DNA of 64,000 nucleotides from Paenibacillus farraposensis. Its GTDB lineage: Bacteria > Bacillota > Bacilli > Paenibacillales > Paenibacillaceae. The notes below the pieces were generated by a model. That model made no database searches. It had not been told where the DNA came from and saw nothing but the letters and a program-made list of their open reading frames with translations. The stretch's first letter is position 1. Each line of letters opens with the position of its first letter. Positions 8,079 to 15,666 of this stretch are shown in pieces. The stretch covers positions 213,135 to 277,134 of the forward strand of contig NZ_JAFFQR010000029.1 of the NCBI RefSeq assembly GCF_020736845.1, written 5' to 3'. The translations under genes were made by a program, and so were the position numbers.

Positions 8079-8888
8079 TTGATACATGAAATTATTGATA
8101 TACGTACAGAACATTCAGAGTCTAAGTTATATACGTATATTTTAGATAATTCTCCAGAAATAGATAATACTCGAAAACGCCCTCTGGTCATTATATGTCC
8201 AGGTGGTGGATATGAGTTTACTTCTGATCGGGAGGCAGAACCTATAGCAATCAAAATGAATGCAATGGGATTTCATTCATGTGTATTAAGGTACAGTGTT
8301 CGCCCTGCTACTTTTCCAACAGCATTATTAGAACTATCTATGGCAGTTGCTCTTTCTAGGAAGAAAGCAGAGGAATGGCATGTTGACAAAAATAAAATCA
8401 TTGTGGTTGGTTTTTCAGCTGGTGGCCACTTGGCAGCTAGTTTAGGAGTTTTTTGGAAAAGTAGTTTTTTATCGAAAGCCCTGGGAATCCCAAATGAAAT
8501 GATAAAACCTAACGGGATTTTACTAAGTTACCCGGTTATTACATCTGGTACGTTTGCACACGAGGGTTCATTTAAAGCTTTGTTAGGTGATAACTATAAT
8601 GAGCAATTACATCAAGTGTCATTAGAAAAATATGTTTCTTCCGATACTCCACCAACATTCTTGTGGCACACGTATACAGACGAGCCTGTTCCTGTCGAAA
8701 ATAGTTTTTTATTTGCTAATGCACTTTTGAAGAATAAAGTGAGTTTGGAAATGCATATTTACCCGAATGGGGTGCATGGGTTGTCCCTTGGAACTGAGGA
8801 AACTATGGCTTTAGATAATGAAAGGACCATTCAACCTGAAGTTTCCAATTGGATTAAAATGGCGGGACGCTGGATAAGTGGGCTCTAG
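8079..8888 (+). CDS. Alpha/beta-hydrolase, acetyl-xylan-esterase/BD-FAE-like
   Basis: A 269-residue esterase with an oxyanion loop CPGGGYEF, nucleophile motif GFSAGGHLAAS (about residue 115), an acidic residue in YTDEPVPVENS and His in NGVHGLSLG (about 240). The family includes small intracellular sugar-ester deacetylases. It starts at TTG 8079 behind GAGGAGG (8063-8070), the only start with a proper site. It sits between another esterase and a sugar kinase, which supports deacylation of a sugar ester. Confidence 0.8.
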   Translation: MIHEIIDIRTEHSESKLYTYILDNSPEIDNTRKRPLVIICPGGGYEFTSDREAEPIAIKMNAMGFHSCVLRYSVRPATFPTALLELSMAVALSRKKAEEWHVDKNKIIVVGFSAGGHLAASLGVFWKSSFLSKALGIPNEMIKPNGILLSYPVITSGTFAHEGSFKALLGDNYNEQLHQVSLEKYVSSDTPPTFLWHTYTDEPVPVENSFLFANALLKNKVSLEMHIYPNGVHGLSLGTEETMALDNERTIQPEVSNWIKMAGRWISGL

Positions 8889-8928
8889 ATTAAAAGTAAT
8901 AAAAGTTAAATAAATCTGGAGGAACTAC

Positions 8929-9885
8929 ATGTATAAGCTGGATGATAAAATCAATTTTCAACATAAAAGGAATGACATCTTAACAGTTGGGGAAATTCTT
9001 ATCGATATGATATCAACTGATTATGATGATCATTCTAAATCTAACACTTATCAGAAATTTTTCGGTGGATCTCCTTCTAATATTGCTGTTAATGTTAGTA
9101 GATTAGGGATTCATTCTCTCGTAGCCTCAGCTTTAGGTAAAGATGGGATGGGAGTATTTTTAACTAATCAGTTACAATTAGCTGGTATTGATACTACATG
9201 TGTTCAACAAGTAGACTATTCTACCAGTATGGTTGTTGTTTCGAAAAGCAAATCTACGCCAACTCCCATTTTTTATCGCGGAGCGGACTATTATTTAGCT
9301 TACACTCCTGAGCTTGAAGAAGCTGTAGATAATTCTAAGATTGTTCATTTTTCCTGCTGGCCAATCTCTATGAAGCCCGTTCGTCATACGATTGAAAAAG
9401 TTATAGAGCGTGCGAGAGAGAAAAACGTTTTAGTATGTTTTGACCCAAACTATCATCCGAAAATTTGGCATAAAGGAGAAGATGGTGTTGAGTACGTAAA
9501 ATCGATGTTCAAAAAGGTGGACATCGTCAAACCTTCAGAGGATGACGCAGAAAGATTGTTCGGAAAAGACACTCATGAAAATCAGGTTGAGAAGTTTTTA
9601 AAATTTGGGGCAAAGCTTGTCATTATGACCTTAGGTAAAGACGGGGCAATTGTCTCAAATGGAAAAGAAATCATGAAGTTAAATACATTAGCTACAGACG
9701 TAATTGATACGACAGGAGCAGGGGATGCTTTCTGGTCCGGATTTTATGCAGCTGTTGTGAAAGGCTATACGCTTAGGGAAGCGTTTACGTTAGGGTTTGC
9801 TGTAAGTGCTTATAAGTTAAAATATACCGGTGCAATCGTAGCATTACCAAAGCTTGAAGTCATAAAAAATATGTATGGATTATAG
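8929..9885 (+). CDS. PfkB/ribokinase-family sugar kinase (fructokinase-like)
   Basis: A 318-residue ATP-dependent sugar kinase. It shows the N-terminal substrate motif GGSPSNIAVNVSRLG (about residues 46-60), the anion-hole/catalytic motif DTTGAGDAFWSG (about 262-273) and the CFDPNYHPKIW segment. The stop lies 12 nt before the start of the phosphorylase. With a sucrose phosphorylase it would phosphorylate the released fructose. If the partner is a sucrose-6'-phosphate phosphorylase, it could instead phosphorylate the fructosyl 6-OH of sucrose itself. IolC-type activity is another possibility. Confidence 0.8.
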   Translation: MYKLDDKINFQHKRNDILTVGEILIDMISTDYDDHSKSNTYQKFFGGSPSNIAVNVSRLGIHSLVASALGKDGMGVFLTNQLQLAGIDTTCVQQVDYSTSMVVVSKSKSTPTPIFYRGADYYLAYTPELEEAVDNSKIVHFSCWPISMKPVRHTIEKVIERAREKNVLVCFDPNYHPKIWHKGEDGVEYVKSMFKKVDIVKPSEDDAERLFGKDTHENQVEKFLKFGAKLVIMTLGKDGAIVSNGKEIMKLNTLATDVIDTTGAGDAFWSGFYAAVVKGYTLREAFTLGFAVSAYKLKYTGAIVALPKLEVIKNMYGL

Positions 9886-9897
9886 GAGGTGTCGCGA

Positions 9898-11367
9898 ATG
9901 GCAGTGAAAAATCAGGTACAGTTAATTACCTACCCCGATTCTTTGGGAGGTGATTTAAAGACTCTTAATCAAGTACTTCTAAATTATTTTACGGATATTT
10001 TTAAAGGAGGAGTGCATATCCTTCCACCGTTTCCCTCTTCAGGAGACCGGGGATTTGCTCCATTATCCTATTTAGAAATTGAACCGGCCTTTGGGACTTG
10101 GAAGGATATTAAAGCTATTGGCGAAAACTTTGATGTTTTAGTAGATTTGATGGTTAATCATATATCTAGACAATCTGAATATTTTCAGGATTTCCTAAAA
10201 AAAGGGAGAAAATCTGAATATGTAGATTTGTTTATTACATTAGATAAGGTTTGGGAAGATGGAAATCCTGTTCAGGATGACATTAATAAAATGTTCCTAC
10301 GACGTTCTCTACCATATTCTACTTTTACAATTGAGGAAACTGGTGAGGAAGAAAAGGTATGGACGACATTTGGAAAGACGGATCCTTCAGAACAAATTGA
10401 TTTAGATATTAAGTCAAAAAGGGTAAAACAGCTAATTACGGACTTCTTTTTAAATTTTAAGGAAAATAATGTGAAGATTGTCCGTCTGGATGCGGTTGGC
10501 TATGTTATTAAAAAATTGGGAACAAGTTGTTTTTTTGTAGAACCCGAAATCTATGAGTTCCTTGATTGGGTCTTAGAACTGGCTAAGTCATTAGATATTG
10601 AAATATTACCAGAAGTTCATTCACATTACACTATCCAAAATAAGCTGTCCGAGCATGGATGTTGGATCTACGATTTTATTTTACCTTATCGAATTTTGGA
10701 TACTTTAATCAATAAATCCAGTATAGCTCTTATTGATTATCTTAAGAATCGACCACATAATCAGTTTACAATGCTGGACTGCCATGACGGTATACCAGTA
10801 AAACCAGACTTAGATGATATTATTGATACAACAGAAGCTAGAAAATTGGTAGATGTTTGCCTCCAAAGAGGTTCAAACCTAAGTCTAATTTTGTCAGACG
10901 AGCATAAGTCGGAGGATGGATTTGATGTCCATCAAATCAGATGCTCATACTACTCCGTACTAAATAATGATGATGATGCCTATATTTCAGCGAGAGCGAT
11001 TCAATTCTTTACTCCAGGGATACCTCAGGTATATTATGTAGGACTATTAGCAGGGGAAAACGACTATGAAAGAGTTAGAGAAACAGGAGAAGGTAGAGAA
11101 ATCAACCGTCACAACTATAGTCTTATGGAGATTGAAAAATCTCTAGAAAAAAAAGTAGTCAAAAGATTATTAAAGCTTATTCGATTTAGAAACGATTATG
11201 ATGCCTTTAATGGGGAGTTCAAGGTATTAGAATCCAACAAAGATGAAATTTATCTTTCCTGGGAAAAGGACAAGAAGCGTTGTACACTTTATATCGATTT
11301 TAAAACGAACAGGCCTGTTATCGATTATATTGATCAAGATGGTAAATATAGACAATATTATGTATAA
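9898..11367 (+). CDS. GH13_18 sucrose phosphorylase, probably sucrose-6'-phosphate type
   Basis: Phosphorolyses the glucosyl-fructose bond to give glucose-1-phosphate plus fructose (or fructose-6-phosphate). The family start VQLITYPDSLGG is intact. The nucleophile is Asp198 (RLDAVGY), the acid/base Glu239 (PEVHSHY) and the stabiliser the Asp in CHDG (about 297). Aligned by eye to Bifidobacterium sucrose phosphorylase, Tyr344 is replaced by His (345 here, DVHQI) and Pro134 by Arg (135 here). I recall the Arg/His pair as the signature of sucrose-6'-phosphate phosphorylases. ATG 9898 follows AGGAGGTG; an upstream GTG (9889) overlaps that site and is rejected. Length 489 residues, normal for the family. 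Confidence 0.85.
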   Translation: MAVKNQVQLITYPDSLGGDLKTLNQVLLNYFTDIFKGGVHILPPFPSSGDRGFAPLSYLEIEPAFGTWKDIKAIGENFDVLVDLMVNHISRQSEYFQDFLKKGRKSEYVDLFITLDKVWEDGNPVQDDINKMFLRRSLPYSTFTIEETGEEEKVWTTFGKTDPSEQIDLDIKSKRVKQLITDFFLNFKENNVKIVRLDAVGYVIKKLGTSCFFVEPEIYEFLDWVLELAKSLDIEILPEVHSHYTIQNKLSEHGCWIYDFILPYRILDTLINKSSIALIDYLKNRPHNQFTMLDCHDGIPVKPDLDDIIDTTEARKLVDVCLQRGSNLSLILSDEHKSEDGFDVHQIRCSYYSVLNNDDDAYISARAIQFFTPGIPQVYYVGLLAGENDYERVRETGEGREINRHNYSLMEIEKSLEKKVVKRLLKLIRFRNDYDAFNGEFKVLESNKDEIYLSWEKDKKRCTLYIDFKTNRPVIDYIDQDGKYRQYYV

Positions 11368-11535
11368 CAAGTTAAATAGATAATGATTAACGAGACAGCC
11401 GTACTATTATAAAAGTTTTCTAAACCGCTTTCAATTAATAATTTGGAGGGGTACTAAAAATATTATTTATTTTCGATGAAGATAAAATTAAATCTTTAAG
11501 AATTTAAGGATGTATAAATTACAGGGGGGTTTATA

Positions 11536-12864
11536 ATGTCTGAAACAAAAAAAATACCAAAGTTAAGATGGCTTTACTTTTTACCTGTATTATTTCTAAT
11601 GTGCTTTTTTTCATTTGTAAGTAACTCACTCCTAAGCATTGCCCTACCTGGGGGAATGCTGAAGGATTTAGGTTTTGCTGCAAGCGTTGCTGGGATTGCG
11701 GGTGGAGTCGCGGGTATTGGAGGTATGATTTTACAGATCTCCGGTGGACACATTGCTCAACAAGGAAAACTCAAAAAATTTCTTGGCTTTTCAACGATAT
11801 GCTGGAGCGTAATAACTATTCTACAAGGGTTTGTTACAAACGGTTGGCAACTTATAGTACTCAGATTTTTACTTGGTGTTGCGGAGGGAGCTATTGTACC
11901 AGGCATCATGACTCTTATACCCTATTGGTTTCCAGAAAAGGATGGTGAAAGAAGTCGGGCTATAGCCGTTGTGTTTACTGCCTCCGGCATAGCAGCAACA
12001 CTTACTGGACCAATCGGTGGATTTCTGATAGCAATGTTCAATTGGCAAATGATGTTTATGATTTTAGGTGTTATTAGTTTAATAATTGGTGGAATATGGT
12101 TTGCTATAATGTATGACAGACCAGAACAAGCTAGATGGTTAAGCAAAGAAGAAAAAGAATATATTACTACAACCATTCAAAAGGAACAGAGTGCTTTAAT
12201 GAAAGATGGGGGCAATAATGTAAGTGGGGATAAGCTTCTGCCTATTTTAGGTTATCTATTAAGAAATAAGTATAGCTGGGTTTTGAGTATCGTTGGCTTT
12301 TGTGCGGTATTCGGTCAGATCGGATTTTTTACTTGGATGCCAACAGCTATTCAGTCTGTTACGCATGCAGGTATTGGTAATGTAGGATTATTAAGTGCAC
12401 TTCCATCGATTGCTGCTATTTTAGGATTGGCAGTATGGTCTAGATTAACAGCGAAAATAAAGCAGCGCCGCCTTAGCACAGGGATACCGCTACTGTTGTT
12501 TGCTATTGCTCTAGCTATTTTAGGTCTTTTTTCTAATAGTACAAATGCCGCTTTGTACATCGTTTTAATGTGTGTAGCTGGCTTTTTTATACAGGCTTTT
12601 ATGCCTAGTTTTCATACAATACCTACTCTTATTTTCTCCAAAGAAGTTGAAGGTGCAGCTAGGGGGATAACAGGATTTACTTCAGCATTTGGTGGATTTG
12701 CTGGTCCTTATCTTGCTGGAATTTTTATTTCAATCTCAGGTTCCCAAAAAGGAGCTATGTATGTTATGGCATTAATATTGTTCGTAGGGATGCTAGCATC
12801 TTTCATTCTTCCTAAGAATCTTGGTTTAGAAGCACAAGGTGAAAATAATCATAAAGCAGCCTGA
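11536..12864 (+). CDS. MFS transporter of the anion:cation symporter type
   Basis: A 442-residue, 12-helix permease with motifs such as GVAEGAIVPGIM in helix 4 and an RSRAIAV loop, as in ACS-family importers of sugar acids and organic anions. It follows the phosphorylase after 168 nt with its own strong site (CAGGGGGG). It is the only uptake system in the island, so it probably brings in the pathway substrate. ACS permeases usually carry anions, so the substrate may be acidic or a charged sugar ester. The 11368-11535 gap shows a GGAGGGG followed by an ORF of only about 15 codons without a standard start. Confidence 0.75.
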   Translation: MSETKKIPKLRWLYFLPVLFLMCFFSFVSNSLLSIALPGGMLKDLGFAASVAGIAGGVAGIGGMILQISGGHIAQQGKLKKFLGFSTICWSVITILQGFVTNGWQLIVLRFLLGVAEGAIVPGIMTLIPYWFPEKDGERSRAIAVVFTASGIAATLTGPIGGFLIAMFNWQMMFMILGVISLIIGGIWFAIMYDRPEQARWLSKEEKEYITTTIQKEQSALMKDGGNNVSGDKLLPILGYLLRNKYSWVLSIVGFCAVFGQIGFFTWMPTAIQSVTHAGIGNVGLLSALPSIAAILGLAVWSRLTAKIKQRRLSTGIPLLLFAIALAILGLFSNSTNAALYIVLMCVAGFFIQAFMPSFHTIPTLIFSKEVEGAARGITGFTSAFGGFAGPYLAGIFISISGSQKGAMYVMALILFVGMLASFILPKNLGLEAQGENNHKAA

Positions 12865-13004
12865 CTTTCTATTAAAAAATCCAAGAAATAATATATCAAA
12901 TGAATAGTGTTAGTGATACATTCCAGCTTTAATAAATAGGAAAGGAATGTATTACCCTTATATTTATTAAAAAGACAGTCATGTTAATGAAAGTAGGAAT
13001 AATA

Positions 13005-13811
13005 ATGAATGTACAAGAAGTTATTGATGCAATTCTCTCAGATTCATGTGGCGATATGAGACTTGAAAAAACAGGTGATCAGTTAATATGCGGGAATCCT
13101 AATACTGAGGTCCAAGGAATTGGCACAACGTTTATGGCAACGATAGACGTTATTAAGCGTGCTATTGAAGACGGGGTAAATATGATCATTACACATGAAC
13201 CCACTTTTTATACGGGAAGGGACGAGCTGGATTGGCTCGAGGATGACCCGTTATATCTTGCAAAGAAAAAGTTAATCGAAGAAAACAATATTGCAATTTG
13301 GCGGTACCATGATTATATGCATATGGCGAAAACGGATAGAATTTATGATGGCCTTCTGAAAGAAATTGGCTGGGAACATAATTTGCAGGAGGAGAACCAA
13401 CCTTTCATATACAAAATTAATGAAGTTACTTTGGCTGAACTCTCCAGATTTTTTAAACAGAAACTATCAATGGATGTTATTCAAATTGTCGGCAACCCCG
13501 AAATGAAATGTTCAAAGGTCGGGGTACTAGTGGGTGGAGGAAGCTTAGGTTTAGGCAGAGAACAAATGCCAATGGAGTTAATGAGAAATCATAACTTGGA
13601 TGTTATGGTTTGTGGCGAAATTACAGAATGGACATTGTGTGCTTATGTCAATGATGCAACAATGCTCGGAATGGATAAGGGAATGATTGTGATTGGCCAT
13701 GAGCGTAGTGAGGAATCCGGCATGAAATATATGGCAGAGTGGTTGAAGCCTTTGGTCAAGAACATTCCTGTCACTTTTATTGATGCGAAAGAACCGTTCC
13801 TTTATTTATAA
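13005..13811 (+). CDS. NIF3/DUF34-family metal-binding protein
   Basis: A 268-residue member of the NIF3 (YqfO-like) family with the expected metal ligands: THEPTFYTG (about residue 57), RYHDYMH (about 98-104) and GHERSEESG (about 226-234). The biochemical role of the family is not settled (metal-dependent hydrolase or nucleotide-related functions have been suggested). ATG 13005 is chosen because AGTAGGA lies 6 nt before it; the frame is open from 12981. Placement inside a sugar-ester cluster is unusual and may indicate a hydrolytic step in that pathway. Confidence 0.75.
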   Translation: MNVQEVIDAILSDSCGDMRLEKTGDQLICGNPNTEVQGIGTTFMATIDVIKRAIEDGVNMIITHEPTFYTGRDELDWLEDDPLYLAKKKLIEENNIAIWRYHDYMHMAKTDRIYDGLLKEIGWEHNLQEENQPFIYKINEVTLAELSRFFKQKLSMDVIQIVGNPEMKCSKVGVLVGGGSLGLGREQMPMELMRNHNLDVMVCGEITEWTLCAYVNDATMLGMDKGMIVIGHERSEESGMKYMAEWLKPLVKNIPVTFIDAKEPFLYL

Positions 13812-13854
13812 ACCTCGGCTTCATTAAAAAATTTAGATATTAGGAGTGAATCAA

Positions 13855-14658
13855 TTGGCCATATCACAAGTTAATTTTTACTCAAAGGCTTTAAAAAGGG
13901 AAGTTACATTTAATGCACTCTTACCGCTAGACCGCACTGACATGTTTGGGCATGGAAATACTGAGGAGCGCCCATTTAAATCCCTTTATCTTTTACATGG
14001 ATATTCTGGTAATTATATGGATTGGCTTAGTCTTTCAAGAATTCGGGATCTATCTCATAAATATAATATAGCTGTGTTTATGCCGTCAGGTGAAAACAAT
14101 TTTTATTTGGATGACAACGATAAAGGTGAATTATTTGGTGAATATATTGGAAATGAATTGGTGACGTTTACGCGAAAAATGTTTCCTCTATCCACTAAGA
14201 GAGAGGATACCTTTATTGGTGGATTATCAATGGGCGGATATGGAGCTATTCGCAACGGATTAAAGTACGCTGGTAATTTCAGTCGTATAATTGCCTTGTC
14301 CTCCGCAATCATAACTTACAGAATAGCGGGAATATCTACCGACCATAAAGATGAAGTGGCAGATTATAAATATTATAGAAGAGTTTTTGGTGACTTAAAT
14401 CTGCTTATGGGCAGTGATCGAGATCCGGAGGCACTCGTCCTTAAATTGATAGAGACTAAAGTGGAAATACCCGAAATATATATGGCATGTGGAACTGAGG
14501 ACTTCTTGTTAGATGTAAACCAGAAATTTCATGATTTTTTGGTTTCAAAAAAAGTGAATGTCACTTATAGAGAAACAGAAGGGGGCCATACGTTTGATTT
14601 CTGGAATAATTATATTGAAAAGGCTATATTATGGGCTACCCATAATAGTGAAAATTGA
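13855..14658 (+). CDS. Esterase of the EstA/esterase D type
   Basis: A 267-residue alpha/beta hydrolase related to lactococcal tributyrin esterase and S-formylglutathione hydrolases. Its start AISQVNFYS is family-typical, LLHGYSGNYMDW forms the oxyanion loop, GGLSMGGYGA holds the nucleophile (about residue 123), TEDFLLD the acid and GGHTFDFW the His. TTG 13855, 8 nt after GGAG, is preferred to GTG 13846, which overlaps the ribosome-binding site. It is the third esterase of the island and the last intact gene before the right border. Confidence 0.8.
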   Translation: MAISQVNFYSKALKREVTFNALLPLDRTDMFGHGNTEERPFKSLYLLHGYSGNYMDWLSLSRIRDLSHKYNIAVFMPSGENNFYLDDNDKGELFGEYIGNELVTFTRKMFPLSTKREDTFIGGLSMGGYGAIRNGLKYAGNFSRIIALSSAIITYRIAGISTDHKDEVADYKYYRRVFGDLNLLMGSDRDPEALVLKLIETKVEIPEIYMACGTEDFLLDVNQKFHDFLVSKKVNVTYRETEGGHTFDFWNNYIEKAILWATHNSEN

Positions 14659-14671
14659 GTAAAAAACTCTA

Positions 14672-14889
14672 TGACAGATTGTCAAGCCAAGTGCGACAGT
14701 TCTTCTGAAAAGGATTCGTGAGCGGCCTTCCAGCTTGCTGCGTTCGATTATACTAAGATGAGTATAGCTCATGGTGGATTTCCCTTGTGTGAATGTGTGG
14801 GGTAGGAACCTTCATTCTACACGAATCCGGCCATGGGCCATTTTTTATTTATTTCCAGCAGGTGTCGCACTTCATATTACAATCCGTCA
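14672..14889 (-). mobile_element. 218-bp internally deleted IS30-family element with both ends
   Basis: The two ends form a 27-bp imperfect inverted repeat (14672-14698 and 14863-14889; both share TGAC-GATTGT and AAGTGCGACA). Bases 14677-14734 equal, in reverse complement, the 3' end of the IS30 transposase at 5568-5625. The middle of the element is gone, so it cannot move by itself but could be mobilised in trans. It marks the right border of the island in inverted orientation to the left copy. Confidence 0.75.
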
Positions 14890-15004
14890 AATAAAAAAGG
14901 ATAGGAATGGTTGTTGTAAAGCAGATGTCTGGAGAAATTAATAACGTTTGGAGTACTTCTTTCAACTAAAACTGGAAAGAATTTATTAATGGAATCTTTT
15001 TTTC

Positions 15005-15076
15005 GTCAGTTGTCAACCTTGGAAATACAAGAGATGCAAGATCCACATCATCATATCCGATAATTTTCATGAGTTT
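15005..15076 (-). pseudogene. Fragment of a LacI-family regulator
   Basis: The minus strand reads LMKIIGYDDVDLASLVFPRL followed by TT, which matches the conserved C-terminal core of LacI-family repressors (K-I-x-G-Y-D-D ... P-x-L-T-T). Reading stays open only from 15166 to 14966 and no other conserved part is present. It is a decayed remnant beside the deleted IS. It differs from the intact island regulator (IVGFDGTEAVRN), so it comes from another gene. Confidence 0.5.
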
Positions 15077-15143
15077 TTTCTTCCCCAACAATATTTTTTG
15101 CCGCATATGTACCGCCTTTTTTGGTTTTCCATATTTTCCCGAA

Positions 15144-15189
15144 TTGACTTTATACCCGAACATCATTATTATCTTACAGTATAAGATAA
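15144..15189 (+). promoter_or_regulatory. MarR-gene promoter with overlapping palindromic operator
   Basis: TTGACT (15144-15149), a 17-nt spacer and TATTAT (15167-15172) form a good sigma-A promoter. The arms TTATCTTA (15169-15176) and TAAGATAA (15182-15189) are a perfect 8-bp inverted repeat over the -10 and start site, as expected for autorepression by the MarR-type protein that follows. Confidence 0.7.
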
Positions 15190-15211
15190 AAACCAGAAGG
15201 TGTTGTGGCCA

Positions 15212-15619
15212 ATGGACTATAAAGCATCAGCAACAGAACTATTCGAGTGTATCGCCAAATCGCGCAAACCGGTATTAGAGGAACGAGTGCACTTCTCCCG
15301 TGGTGAAATGGGGATTCTCATCGCTTTGAGTCATCAGGACGGGGTTACTTCGGGCTATTTGAGCGAATACTTGTCTGTCAGTACGGGACGGGTAGCAACG
15401 GCGCTGAAAAGTTTGGAGAAGAAAGGATTGGTTGTACGACGTACGGATGTCAACGACAAACGCAAGGTGATCGTATTCATTACGGATTCAGGCAAGCAAT
15501 TTATGATTGACAGGTACAACGAAGGAGTTGCATGGAGCGAGAAAATTCTTCGAAGGCTGGACGAACAGGATGCCAAAGAATTTATCCGACTCATCAAGCT
15601 TATTGTCTCTAAAGGCTAA
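15212..15619 (+). CDS. MarR-family transcriptional regulator
   Basis: A 135-residue winged-helix repressor. The recognition region is YLSEYLSVSTGRVATALKSLEKKGLV and the wing RRTDVNDKRKV carries the family D-x-R/K pattern. ATG 15212 lies 9 nt after AGAAGGTG (GTG 15200 is in frame but overlaps that site). It is followed after 47 nt by a two-gene ABC exporter. The operator in its own promoter suggests that it represses the whole cluster until a drug or metabolite is bound. Confidence 0.85.
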   Translation: MDYKASATELFECIAKSRKPVLEERVHFSRGEMGILIALSHQDGVTSGYLSEYLSVSTGRVATALKSLEKKGLVVRRTDVNDKRKVIVFITDSGKQFMIDRYNEGVAWSEKILRRLDEQDAKEFIRLIKLIVSKG

Positions 15620-15666
15620 ATTGCCCCAAACACCTAAGACTTTCAGGCAAAAGGAGAACAACAGAA

